DNA of 64,000 bases, taken from RH-AL1 sp965249685 (GTDB lineage Bacteria > Pseudomonadota > Alphaproteobacteria > Rhizobiales > Beijerinckiaceae). This document shows positions 33,463 to 41,612 of the stretch, piece by piece. Below the pieces are notes generated by a model that worked only from the letters and a program-made list of their open reading frames with translations, did no database searches and was not told the DNA's origin. The stretch spans positions 1,612,001 through 1,676,000 of the forward strand of contig CBDFMN010000003.1 in assembly GCA_965249685.1 (NCBI GenBank), written 5' to 3'. Numbering within the stretch: position 1 is the stretch's first letter; each line of letters begins with the position of its first letter. The position numbers were made by a program, and so were the translations under genes.

Positions 33463-34125
33463 ATGACACGAACGCTTGCCATCGCCGCTGCCCTGTGCGC
33501 CGCCGCCCTCCTCCTCCTGGCAATTGACCCTAGCCTCGACCTCCGCGTCGCCGGCCTCTTCTACGTTGCGCCGAACCATTTCGTCGCCGACACTCCAGTG
33601 GGCAATCTCGCGCGCTACAGCGCGTGGTACAGCCCCTTCCTCCTCCTTGCGGGACTGGTGCTGTCGAGCTTCGCCACGCGTCTGGGGTTCTGGCCGGCGC
33701 GCTGGGCCCTGAGCGGACGCAGCCTGCTTTTCGTAGCGGTCAGCTTCGCCCTGTCACCAAGCCTGCTCGTCTACGGCACCTTCAAGCCGCTCGCGCATCG
33801 GCCGCGCCCGCACAGCGTGACCGAGTTCGGTGGCCCGGACCGGTTCCGGCCCTTCGTCCGTTTCGACGGCGCCTGCACCCGTTCCTGCTCGTTTCCCTCG
33901 GCCGAGACGGCGGGCGCCCTGTGGACGGTCGCGCCGGCCAGCCTCGTACCGCTGCCCTGGCGCGGGCTCGCGGTCGGCGCGGCGTTCGCGTTCGGCGCGG
34001 CCACGGGCCTGCTGCGCATCGCCTTTGGCGGCCATTTCCTCTCGGACGTGCTCGGCGCGGGGGTCCTCACGCTGATTTCGGTGCTCCTGGCGCGACGGTT
34101 GCTGCCTCGTCGATCCGAGGGCTGA
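33463..34125 (+). CDS. PAP2-family membrane phosphatase with Glu in motif 2
   Basis: A 220-residue integral membrane phosphatase with about six helices. Motif 1 is KPLAHRPRP (Lys108, Arg113, Arg115), motif 3 is RIAFGGHFLSD (Arg185, His191 as nucleophile, Asp195). Motif 2, normally PSGH, reads FPSAETAG, with Glu148 in place of the acid His. A Glu or GE variant at this spot occurs in some PAP2 proteins acting on lipid A or isoprenoid phosphates. The RPRPHSVTEFGGPDRFRPF loop and two Cys in CTRSC also fit that group. The substrate is not settled. A strong AAGGAGGGG site precedes the ATG. Confidence 0.85.
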   Translation: MTRTLAIAAALCAAALLLLAIDPSLDLRVAGLFYVAPNHFVADTPVGNLARYSAWYSPFLLLAGLVLSSFATRLGFWPARWALSGRSLLFVAVSFALSPSLLVYGTFKPLAHRPRPHSVTEFGGPDRFRPFVRFDGACTRSCSFPSAETAGALWTVAPASLVPLPWRGLAVGAAFAFGAATGLLRIAFGGHFLSDVLGAGVLTLISVLLARRLLPRRSEG

Positions 34126-34135
34126 AAGCGGACGC

Positions 34136-34164
34136 TTGTCATCGCGGCAGCCCCCCACTAAGAG
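34136..34164 (+). promoter_or_regulatory. Probable promoter of argG
   Basis: TTGTCA (34136-34141) and TAAGAG (34159-34164) are 17 bases apart. The pair begins ten bases after the end of the PAP2 gene and precedes the argG ATG by 52 bases, so argG probably has its own start. Confidence 0.45.
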
Positions 34165-34216
34165 CCGGGCACCGTCCTTGCACGGGACCCATCCTCCTCA
34201 AGGCCAGAGCCCGCCG

Positions 34217-35458
34217 ATGACCTCTCCCAGCCTCGACTTCGTCAAACGCGTGGTGCTGGCCTATTCCGGCGGCCTCGACACGTCGATCATCCTCAAATGG
34301 CTGCAGACGACCTACGGCTGCGAGGTCGTGACCTTCACGGCCGACCTGGGGCAAGGCGAAGAACTCGGGCCGGCGCGCGACAAGGCGCTGCTGCTCGGCA
34401 TCAAGCCCGAGCACATCTTCGTCGAGGACCTGCGCGAGGAGTTCGTACGCGACTACGTGTTCCCGATGTTCCGCGCCAACGCGCAGTACGAGGGTCTGTA
34501 CCTGCTGGGCACGTCCATCGCCCGTCCGCTCATCTCGAAGAAGCAGATCGAGATCGCGCGCCGCGTCGGCGCCGACGCGGTCTCACACGGCGCCACCGGC
34601 AAAGGCAACGACCAGGTGCGCTTCGAGCTCGCCTATTATGCGCTGGAACCCGACATCAAGGTGATCGCACCCTGGCGGGAATGGGATCTGACCTCGCGCA
34701 CCGCCCTGCTCGAATTCGCCGAAAGGAACCAGATCCCCATCGCAAAGGACAAGCGCGGCGAGGCGCCCTTTTCGGTGGACGCCAACCTGCTGCACGCCTC
34801 CTCCGAGGGCAAGGTGCTGGAGGACCCGGCGATCGAAGTGCCGGACTACGTCTACAGCCGCACGCTCTCGCCGGAAGAAGCTCCCGACGTGGCGACCACC
34901 ATTACGATCGACTTCGAGCACGGCGACCCCGTGGCGGTCGACGGGGTGCCGCTCTCGCCCGCGACGCTGCTCGCCAAGCTTAACGAGGTGGCCCGCGCCA
35001 ACGGCATCGGCCGGCTCGACCTGGTCGAAAACCGATTCGTCGGCATGAAGAGCCGCGGCATGTACGAGACCCCCGGCGGCACCATCCTCGCGGTGGCGCA
35101 CCGCGGCATCGAATCGATCACGCTCGACCGCGGCGCGGCGCACCTCAAGGACGAGCTGATGCCCAAATATGCCGAGCTGATCTACAACGGCTTCTGGTTC
35201 TCGCCCGAGCGCGAGATGCTGCAGGCGCTGATCGATAAGAGCCAGGCCTTTGTGTCGGGGCAGGTGCGGATCAAACTCTACAAGGGCTCGGCCGTGCTCG
35301 TCGGGCGCTCCTCGCCGAACTCGCTCTACGATCAGGACCTCGTCACCTTCGAGGAAGGCGCCGTCGCCTACGACCACCGCGACGCTGCCGGCTTCATCAA
35401 GCTCAACGCGCTGCGGCTGCGGACCCTGGCGAAGCGGGACCGCAAGCTACGCGGCTGA
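34217..35458 (+). CDS. argG: Argininosuccinate synthase
   Basis: A 413-residue ATP-dependent ligase joining citrulline and aspartate, the seventh step of arginine synthesis. The N-type ATP pyrophosphatase loop LAYSGGLDTSIILKWL is near residue 14. Other conserved blocks are YLLGTSIARPLISKKQIEIA, DAVSHGATGKGNDQVRFE and YNGFWFSPEREMLQALI. Length is typical of the short, non-E. coli type. The ATG at 34217 gives the standard N-terminus; the in-frame upstream ATG at 34136 overlaps the promoter. It is a monocistronic unit followed by a 203-base gap with no recognisable feature. Confidence 0.97.
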   Translation: MTSPSLDFVKRVVLAYSGGLDTSIILKWLQTTYGCEVVTFTADLGQGEELGPARDKALLLGIKPEHIFVEDLREEFVRDYVFPMFRANAQYEGLYLLGTSIARPLISKKQIEIARRVGADAVSHGATGKGNDQVRFELAYYALEPDIKVIAPWREWDLTSRTALLEFAERNQIPIAKDKRGEAPFSVDANLLHASSEGKVLEDPAIEVPDYVYSRTLSPEEAPDVATTITIDFEHGDPVAVDGVPLSPATLLAKLNEVARANGIGRLDLVENRFVGMKSRGMYETPGGTILAVAHRGIESITLDRGAAHLKDELMPKYAELIYNGFWFSPEREMLQALIDKSQAFVSGQVRIKLYKGSAVLVGRSSPNSLYDQDLVTFEEGAVAYDHRDAAGFIKLNALRLRTLAKRDRKLRG

Positions 35459-35661
35459 AAGGATCCGACCGTCGCGCCCGGTCAGACACCCCCTCGCGCG
35501 CAGAAGTGCGCGACGTCCGATTGTCGCCAAGGACCGGACCGGAAGCGCCGCGGCGCTCCATCTCGTCCTTCGCCCCCGCCGACCTCGGCCGTTCCAGGCT
35601 CGCGTGTCCGCAGAGACGATGGCGGGAACGTCGACCTCCCGCCGTCCCGTGCTTCGATCCG

Positions 35662-36651
35662 TCAATGAACCTGGAAGAACGGCACCGGTGATCCCGAGCC
35701 GCCAAGGACGGTCTGCGGCGGCTGACCGTTCCAGCGCTTCATCGTGTCGGCCGTCATGATCTTGGCGTAGGCTTCGATGCCGCCGGCGGCATCGACCCTC
35801 GCCTTGATTGCCTTCGCGTCGGCATCGGCCTGGATTTCGGTCGCCGTGCCCTGCGCGCGCGCCTTGAGCAGCGTGCTCTCGCTCTCGCCGCGCGCGGACT
35901 GAATCGCCGAATCGGCGCGGCCGGTGGCGTCCGCCACCTGCTGACGGGCCTCGATCTCCTTCTGCTTCAAGATCTGCTCGGCGCGGAATGCGTTTGTCTT
36001 GGCCAAGCTGTTCTCGTTCACCGCGCGCTCGTATTCCGGGCTGAAGCGAAAGCCGGTGATCTGGAGGTCGACCAGTTCGACGCCAAACAGCCGCCGGAGT
36101 TCGCTGGCGATGGCCGTCTTCATCAGGCCAATGATGCGTTCGCGCTCGGAGGCGATGTTCAGCACGTCCTCGCGCCCGAAGATCGTCAAGGTGCGGTCCG
36201 CGACGATGGCGAAGATGTTGCGGTCGATGTCGACGTTGCCGACGCCACCGGTGTTGTAGAGCAGGTTGTAGACCGCCGCCGCCGGGATGCGGCGGGTCAG
36301 GGACACGCCGAGCTGGATGACCTGACCGTCATGGCTGAGCACGCGAAGGTCTTGCGGCAGCGCCACCGTGTCGACGCTGATCTGAATGCGGTCCACGACC
36401 GTTGCGAAGGGGATAACCAGGTGCACACCCGGCGTCAGCGGCGTGCTCGGCGGTTGATCGACGCGGCCGAAGGTCCGAGTGAACGCGAGTTCCGTCGGAT
36501 TGATGATGATGAAGGACTGGGACGCCAGGACGAGCACGGCGAACAAGGCGACAGCCGCGAAGACGGCCCGCTTCTGGTATTGGTTGATGGTCCTGGGCAT
36601 GCTCGTGCCCGGCTCTTTGCCCCAGGGCAAGATGGGTCCCTGCTCGTTCAC
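35662..36651 (-). CDS. SPFH/prohibitin-family membrane protein (HflC-like)
   Basis: A 329-residue protein with a single N-terminal membrane helix (about 28-50: RAVFAAVALFAVLVLASQ) followed by a prohibitin/SPFH domain (about 55-230) and a C-terminal coiled coil rich in Ala, Glu, Lys and Gln (KQKEIEARQQVADATGRADS). This is the architecture of HflC and prohibitins, which form large rings that limit FtsH proteolysis or organise membrane microdomains. There is no HflK partner next to it, so it is a stand-alone prohibitin homologue. The end PVPFFQVH is unusual. The gene is divergent from a tonB-like gene across 328 bases. Confidence 0.88.
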   Translation of the reverse strand: MNEQGPILPWGKEPGTSMPRTINQYQKRAVFAAVALFAVLVLASQSFIIINPTELAFTRTFGRVDQPPSTPLTPGVHLVIPFATVVDRIQISVDTVALPQDLRVLSHDGQVIQLGVSLTRRIPAAAVYNLLYNTGGVGNVDIDRNIFAIVADRTLTIFGREDVLNIASERERIIGLMKTAIASELRRLFGVELVDLQITGFRFSPEYERAVNENSLAKTNAFRAEQILKQKEIEARQQVADATGRADSAIQSARGESESTLLKARAQGTATEIQADADAKAIKARVDAAGGIEAYAKIMTADTMKRWNGQPPQTVLGGSGSPVPFFQVH

Positions 36652-36979
36652 TGTGACATTCCTTGATCGAAGCCGATGCGTCCCGAACCCTCTGGCTCGG
36701 TCCCGCGACCTCTCACAAGACCGCGTTTCGCTCGGGGAAAGCGAGGTGGTAGTTCGCGGCGGATTATAAGAAGCGCGTGGGGGTTGGACGGTCGGCCCGC
36801 CGCGCCTGCCTCAGAATCGCCCCCGTCGGTCTCGATGGCTCGCCGCCTGGTTTCTTCCCGAGGCGAACCACCGTAGGTTGGGGCCTCGGCTTGACCTCGA
36901 CCCGCCTGCCGAAACAAGCGAAGGCATAATTTTGGCAGGCGGGCGATCGGCCGCGCCACCTTCACGGTCCCAAAGGCCC
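36652..36979. other. 328-base divergent intergenic region between SPFH and tonB-like genes
   Basis: No coding signal is seen. A minus-strand TATAAT (36763-36768) may be the -10 of the SPFH gene, though no convincing -35 accompanies it. The striking element is the inverted repeat at 36901-36943 described separately. The rest is GC-rich and without repeats. Confidence 0.5.
36901..36943. repeat. 14-base-pair inverted repeat upstream of the tonB-recF unit
   Basis: CCCGCCTGCC (36901-36910) and GGCAGGCGGG (36934-36943) are perfect complements. Pairing continues inwards through one G-T and three A-T pairs, leaving a 15-base loop. It lies 36 bases before the tonB-like ATG. As RNA it would be a very stable leader hairpin; as DNA it could be a large operator. 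No T-run follows in either direction, so termination is unlikely. Confidence 0.6.
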
Positions 36980-37975
36980 ATGACGCAAGACAAGGCCCCA
37001 GACCCGTCCCTCGTCGCCCGCGAAGACCAGCGTCTCGTCGCGCGGGACAGGCGCGCCGCGTTCTGGTCGCGCTCGCGTTTCGGCGTCATCCTCCTCGCGG
37101 TTCTTCTCGCCCATGCGGGCCTGCTCGCCTACCTGCTCCATCGTGACGGCGAGGCGGCGATGGAGACCGCCAAGCTCGAGGAGACGCCGGTGGAGATCGT
37201 GGTGGAGAAGCCGCCCGAGCCAGAGCGCCCGCCTCCGCCGCCGCAGCGAAAGCCGCCCGAACCGCCCAAGCCGAAGGAGGAGGTCGAGAAGCCGGCCTTC
37301 TCGGCCCCGCGTGCGCCCAACGAGGAGAAGGTGGAAACCAACCGGACCGACCAGAAGACCCAGGCACCAAAGGCCCCGACGCCGCCGCAGGAGGGCCAGC
37401 CGAAGCCGCCGCAGCAGGCGTCGCAACCCAAGGACGAGTCGAAGCCGGCGGCGACGGAGGACGCGGCCGCCAAGCCGGCCGAAGACAAGCCGGACGCGGA
37501 GGCCCTCGACAAGGCCAAACCGAAGGTCGCGACGAAGCCCGCCACCAAACAGGCCAAGCCGTCCCCGAAGACCAAGAAGCCGCTGGACGCGCTGGCCTCG
37601 CTGTCGGGCGCGTCCAGCCTGCCGGAGATGACCTTCGCCAAGCCGACGCCCAAGGCGCCGGTCTATGGGGGGACGGAGGATGTGCGCTACTTGGCGATCG
37701 TGCAGGGTCTGATCATGCAGCGGGTGCGCACGCTGCCACGCCTGAACCGGTACCAGGAAGGCGGCCAGGTCGCGGTCGTCTTCCATATCGACGACAGCGG
37801 CCGGGTGCTCACCATGGGTCTTGGGCAGACGAGCGGCAACCCGGAGATCGACCGCATGGCGCTGAACGCCGTGCAGCAGGCGCAGCCCTTCCCAGCCCCG
37901 CCGCGCGGCACTCCGCATAGCCTCATCTGGGGTTCGAGCATCGATGGCCAACTGCCCATACGCGGCATGCGATGA
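36980..37975 (+). CDS. TonB-like energy transducer protein, Pro/Lys-rich
   Basis: A 331-residue protein with a cytoplasmic N-terminus of about 33 residues, one membrane helix (about 34-53), a long Pro/Lys/Glu/Ala-rich periplasmic spacer (about 65-225), and a C-terminal TonB-like domain (about 240-331: QVAVVFHIDDSGRVLTMGLG, then NPEIDRMALNAVQQAQPFPA). This is the TonB or TolA-like plan that transmits proton-motive force to outer-membrane receptors. It lacks exbB/exbD next to it and overlaps recF by four bases, an odd pairing. The N-terminal cytoplasmic part is longer than usual for TonB. A 14-bp hairpin precedes it. Confidence 0.85.
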   Translation: MTQDKAPDPSLVAREDQRLVARDRRAAFWSRSRFGVILLAVLLAHAGLLAYLLHRDGEAAMETAKLEETPVEIVVEKPPEPERPPPPPQRKPPEPPKPKEEVEKPAFSAPRAPNEEKVETNRTDQKTQAPKAPTPPQEGQPKPPQQASQPKDESKPAATEDAAAKPAEDKPDAEALDKAKPKVATKPATKQAKPSPKTKKPLDALASLSGASSLPEMTFAKPTPKAPVYGGTEDVRYLAIVQGLIMQRVRTLPRLNRYQEGGQVAVVFHIDDSGRVLTMGLGQTSGNPEIDRMALNAVQQAQPFPAPPRGTPHSLIWGSSIDGQLPIRGMR

Positions 37976-39129
37976 GCGAGGCCCCCGCGCGCGGGTCGCC
38001 GGCCGCGATCCGCCGCCTGGTGCTGGCCGACTTCCGGTCCTACCCCGCGCTCGACCTGGCGGTGCCCGGCCGCGCGATCGTGGTCACCGGCGAGAACGGC
38101 AGTGGCAAGACCAACCTGCTGGAGGCGATCTCCATGCTGGCGCAGGGCCGCGGCCTGCGCCGGGCGGAGTTCTCCGCCTGTGCCCGCGTCGGTGGCCCCG
38201 GCGGCTTCGCCGTCTCGGCCGCGATCGATACCGCGGACGGTCCCCATCAGTTCGGAACCGGGCTGGAACCGGCGATAGGTGACCAGCCGCCGCTGCGCCG
38301 CTTCCGGATGGATCGCGAGCCGGCCGGCTCCGCCCGCGCCTTCGCCGACCACCTGCGTATCGTCTGGCTAACCCCGGCGATGGACGGGTTGTTCGGCGGA
38401 CCGCCGGGCGAACGACGCCGCTTTCTCGACCGGCTTGTCCTTGCCGTCGACGCCGAACATGGCGCCCGGGTGTCAGCCCTCGAGCGCGCCCTGCGCGGAC
38501 GCAACCGCCTGTTGGAGGAGGGAGGCGAGCGCGCTTGGCTCGACGCCGTGGAACGCGAGGTAGCGGAACTCGCCGTCGCCGTGGCCGCGGCGCGCGGCGA
38601 AACCGTGGGCCGGTTGGCCGCACTCACCGCCGAGGCAGCGGCGGACTCGCCGTTTCCGTGGGCGCGGGTCAGGGTGCATGGCGAGGTCGAGGCGCTGTGC
38701 GCCAGCCACACCGCGCTGGAGGCGGAGGATCGCTACCGCGCGATCCTCCGCGACGCCCGCGCCCGTGACGCCGCCGCCGGACGCACGCTGATCGGGCCGC
38801 AGGCAAGCGACCTGCTCGTGCGGCACGGTCCCAAGGACGTGGAGGCGGCGCTGTGTTCGACGGGCGAGCAGAAGGCGCTGCTGGTGGGCCTGGTCCTCGC
38901 GCACGCCCGGCTCGTCGCCGCGATGAGCGGCCTCGCCCCCGTGATCCTGCTGGACGAGATCGCCGCCCATTTCGATGCGGCGCGGCGGCTCGCTTTGTTC
39001 GAGGCGCTGGCGGGGATGACGAGCCAGGTGTGGATGACCGGTGCGGACGAGGCCGTTTTCGCGCCGCTCACCGGACGCGCGGCGGTGCTGCGGGTGGAAC
39101 CTGGACGCGTCGTTTCGACGGATCAGTGA
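37972..39129 (+). CDS. recF: DNA replication and repair protein RecF
   Basis: A 385-residue SMC-like ATPase that helps RecOR load RecA at single-stranded gaps. Walker A GENGSGKTN includes Lys46; the signature STGEQKALL is near residue 303 and Walker B VILLDEIAAHFD near residue 324. The coiled-coil insertion in the middle is short, as expected. Its ATG overlaps the tonB-like stop (ATGA), and its last seven bases overlap the convergent tonB gene. RecF genes usually sit near dnaN; neither dnaA, dnaN nor gyrB is present here. Confidence 0.94.
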   Translation: MSEAPARGSPAAIRRLVLADFRSYPALDLAVPGRAIVVTGENGSGKTNLLEAISMLAQGRGLRRAEFSACARVGGPGGFAVSAAIDTADGPHQFGTGLEPAIGDQPPLRRFRMDREPAGSARAFADHLRIVWLTPAMDGLFGGPPGERRRFLDRLVLAVDAEHGARVSALERALRGRNRLLEEGGERAWLDAVEREVAELAVAVAAARGETVGRLAALTAEAAADSPFPWARVRVHGEVEALCASHTALEAEDRYRAILRDARARDAAAGRTLIGPQASDLLVRHGPKDVEAALCSTGEQKALLVGLVLAHARLVAAMSGLAPVILLDEIAAHFDAARRLALFEALAGMTSQVWMTGADEAVFAPLTGRAAVLRVEPGRVVSTDQ

Positions 39130-40034
39130 AAGCTCAGGCGCTGGATCATGGACGCGGACGTCCCGGTCGGCGGCGGTGGAACAGAGCCGACGCGGTGGAT
39201 GGTCGCGATAGCGGCCTGGTCGAGCGTGGACGAGCCTGAACTGCTGCTCACGCTAGCGCCACCGACATGGCCGCCGCGATCAATCGTGAAGGCCACGACG
39301 ACGACGCCGCTGCCGCCGCCGGGGACGGCTTGCCTGGCCGCGCTCACACGAGCCGCCACCTGCGCCCGCCAATCGCCCATCGCGGCAGTCGATGTTGCGC
39401 GCTGCGCCGCCTGCGCCCGCGCTGCGGCGGCGCGCGTCTGGGCCGCCGCCTCCCGCTTGGCCAGCGCCTTGTCGTCGGCGGCGCGGCGCTGGGCCTCCCG
39501 CTGCTTATCAATCTGCGCCTCGCGCCGTTTCTCCAAAACGTCGCGCCGCTGTTCCTCCCTTAGCGCCTGCCGTCGCTGCTCCTGTTGCACCTCGATGAGG
39601 CGGACGCGCTGCTGTTCGAGGGTCGAATTGGGCTTCGACGGCGCGAGCACGACCTCCGGCTTGGGGAGGACGGGCGGTTGCGGCACCGGTGGCGACGCGA
39701 CGGGCGGTTGCGGCGGCTCGGCGAGAGGCGGCGCAGGTCGCGGCATCGGTGGTTCGATCGGCGTCACCTGCGATGGCGCCTCCGCCGACGAATGGGGGAG
39801 CGACGGCTCGGGCAGAGGGAGCTTGGCTTGCAGCGGTGCCGGCGCAGGGTCGGGTGGCGGGAGGTCGACCTCAACGGCATTGACGTCGGCGCCGGCCGCC
39901 GGCGGCGGCTGCCGGTGCATCACGAGTGCGATCAAGCCGAGATGGAAAGCGACCACCACCGTTGCCGCGAGCATCCACCGCAGCCATTCCCGCGTGGATC
40001 GCTCGCGTTGGAAGGGGTCGGCTGCAAGGCTCAC
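39123..40034 (-). CDS. tonB: TonB-like energy transducer in an exbB-exbD-tonB unit
   Basis: A 303-residue protein with an N-terminal membrane helix (about 20-42), a Pro-rich spacer (about 50-130), an Arg/Glu/Gln/Ala-rich coiled-coil stretch (about 140-220) resembling TolA, and a compact C-terminal TonB domain (VVVAFTIDRGGHVGGASVSS, then LDQAAIATIHRVGSVPPPPT). It starts four bases inside the end of exbD, so it is the last gene of an exbB-exbD-tonB operon. The three proteins form the inner-membrane motor that energises TonB-dependent receptors for siderophores, heme or B12. No receptor gene is in the window. It is the second TonB-like protein within 3 kb. Confidence 0.88.
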   Translation of the reverse strand: MSLAADPFQRERSTREWLRWMLAATVVVAFHLGLIALVMHRQPPPAAGADVNAVEVDLPPPDPAPAPLQAKLPLPEPSLPHSSAEAPSQVTPIEPPMPRPAPPLAEPPQPPVASPPVPQPPVLPKPEVVLAPSKPNSTLEQQRVRLIEVQQEQRRQALREEQRRDVLEKRREAQIDKQREAQRRAADDKALAKREAAAQTRAAAARAQAAQRATSTAAMGDWRAQVAARVSAARQAVPGGGSGVVVVAFTIDRGGHVGGASVSSSSGSSTLDQAAIATIHRVGSVPPPPTGTSASMIQRLSFH

Positions 40035-40540
40035 GGGCCGTTCGTGACTGCCGGGGGAGACAGCGGGGCGGCGGGAGCTGGTGCCGTGGGTATCGGGACG
40101 GCTCGGCCAGCGGGCGGCGCGCCGCTGGCGTCAAGTCCAACCAGCCCGATCTTGAGATAGCCCGCGCCGCGCAGGAGGTTCATGACCTCCATCACGTCGC
40201 CATAGCTGGCTTCCTTGTCGGCACGCACGAAGACGCGTTTCTCCCGGTCGTGGTCCGCAGCGGTGTCAAGCGCCGGTCCGAAGGCGTCGCGGGCAAGCGC
40301 GTCGTTACCGAGCGTCAACGACTTGTCTGCCTTCAAGGTCAGGAACAGAGGCTTGTCCGGTCGTGGCACCGGCTGTGCGGTCGAGGCCGGCAGATCGACG
40401 TTCACGTCGACCGTCGAGAGCGGCGCGGCGACCATGAAGATGATGAGCAGTACGAGGATCACGTCGATGAAGGGCGTGACGTTGATCTCGTGCGTCTCGG
40501 CGAGGTCGTCACCGTCGGTGGGAGTGAGGCGCGAGGTCAT
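40031..40540 (-). CDS. exbD: Biopolymer transport protein ExbD
   Basis: A 169-residue inner-membrane protein of the TonB motor. The N-terminal sequence EINVTPFIDVILVLLIIFMV contains the conserved proton-path Asp in its single membrane helix. A periplasmic domain with VFVRADKEASYGDVMEVMNL and LKIGLVG follows. The Pro/Ala-rich tail beyond residue 145 is an extension of the usual 140-residue form. The ATG at 40540 is four bases from exbB, and the 3' end overlaps tonB by four bases. Confidence 0.94.
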   Translation of the reverse strand: MTSRLTPTDGDDLAETHEINVTPFIDVILVLLIIFMVAAPLSTVDVNVDLPASTAQPVPRPDKPLFLTLKADKSLTLGNDALARDAFGPALDTAADHDREKRVFVRADKEASYGDVMEVMNLLRGAGYLKIGLVGLDASGAPPAGRAVPIPTAPAPAAPLSPPAVTNGP

Positions 40541-40544
40541 CGCC

Positions 40545-41507
40545 CTACTCCGCCGCCCTACGGCGCACGCCGTCAAGCTCCAGCGCGTCGGCGCGGTCGA
40601 GGTCGCGCGAGAGCAGCCGCATGACCTCCGTCGAGGCGTCGCCGAGCAGGCTGCGGTAGCCGGTGATGGCACGCGCGAACAGGTTGTAGATGATGACCGC
40701 GGGGATGGCCGCCACCAGCCCGCAGGCGGTGGCGAGAAGCGCCTCGGCAATACCCGGGGCGACCACCGCCAAGTTGGTGGTGTTCGTCTTCGAGATGCCG
40801 ATAAAGCTGTTCATGATGCCCCAGACCGTACCGAACAGGCCGACGAAAGGCGCCGTGGACCCGATGGTTGCGAGGAGCCCGGTGCCGCGCCCCATCGCCC
40901 GACCGGCGCGCGCCTCAATGCGCGAGAGGAGCGCGCCGGCGCGCTCCTTGACGCCTTCGGTCGGCAGCGACCGCGAGCGCTCGGCTTCCGCCAGCGCCGC
41001 GCCGACGAAGCGGGCGACGGGCGTGCGCGGATTGGTGAAGGTCGCCGCAGCCTCGCGCAGCGTCGCGGCGCTTGCGAGCCGCTCCAGGGCAGATGCTGCG
41101 CCGCGACGCGCACCGAACAGCTCGACCAGCTTGGCGAGGAGGATGGTCCAGGTGGCCAAAGAGGCGAGCGCCAAGCCGATCATCACGCCTTTCACCACCG
41201 CGTCGGCCGACATGAACATGCCATAGGGGGAAAGGTCGTGCGGCAGCGCGAACGAGCCGGCGCCGGGCGCCGCCGTCGGCGCGAGTTGCGAAGAGGCGGG
41301 AGGCCGCGGGACTTCGCTTTGCTCCAGCCTCGCGGGGCTACCTCCAGAAGGCACGGCCTGCGTCTGCGCCGTCGCCGGCGCGGCGACGCATCCTGCAAGT
41401 GTAACCAGACCGCCGACCTGGAGCGCGGCGGCGACGAACGAACCACGCAGGGCCTTCGCGGTCGAAGGCGAAAACGACGAGGAAAGGCAAGACTGCAATG
41501 TTATCAT
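40545..41507 (-). CDS. exbB: TonB-system proton channel ExbB
   Basis: A 320-residue ExbB. The N-terminal extension of about 95 residues contains a signal-like hydrophobic stretch (residues about 22-48) and a Pro/Ser-rich linker, typical of the longer TIGR02797 ExbB type of alphaproteobacteria. Three membrane helices follow, with GLLATIGSTAPFVGLFGTVW, the conserved proton-channel segment, and IAEALLATACGLVAAIPAVI. It pairs with ExbD, four bases downstream. The start at 41507 has a weak ribosome site; an AT-rich partial dyad overlaps it, which might bind an iron regulator, but the match is poor. Confidence 0.93.
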   Translation of the reverse strand: MITLQSCLSSSFSPSTAKALRGSFVAAALQVGGLVTLAGCVAAPATAQTQAVPSGGSPARLEQSEVPRPPASSQLAPTAAPGAGSFALPHDLSPYGMFMSADAVVKGVMIGLALASLATWTILLAKLVELFGARRGAASALERLASAATLREAAATFTNPRTPVARFVGAALAEAERSRSLPTEGVKERAGALLSRIEARAGRAMGRGTGLLATIGSTAPFVGLFGTVWGIMNSFIGISKTNTTNLAVVAPGIAEALLATACGLVAAIPAVIIYNLFARAITGYRSLLGDASTEVMRLLSRDLDRADALELDGVRRRAAE

Positions 41508-41612
41508 ATCCGATACAACCCGTTGATGGCGCGCTTATGATCCCTCGGACCAGGCGGCACAAGCGGGCGTGACGACCAACCCGTCATCCCCGGGACCGCC
41601 GCCGCGCGCTCG

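Noticed and set aside
41500..41520. Fur- or Irr-type operator before exbB
   Set aside because: There is an AT-rich partial dyad (GTATC...GATAAC) overlapping the exbB start, but the half sites are only four to five bases and do not match a Fur box or ICE box well.
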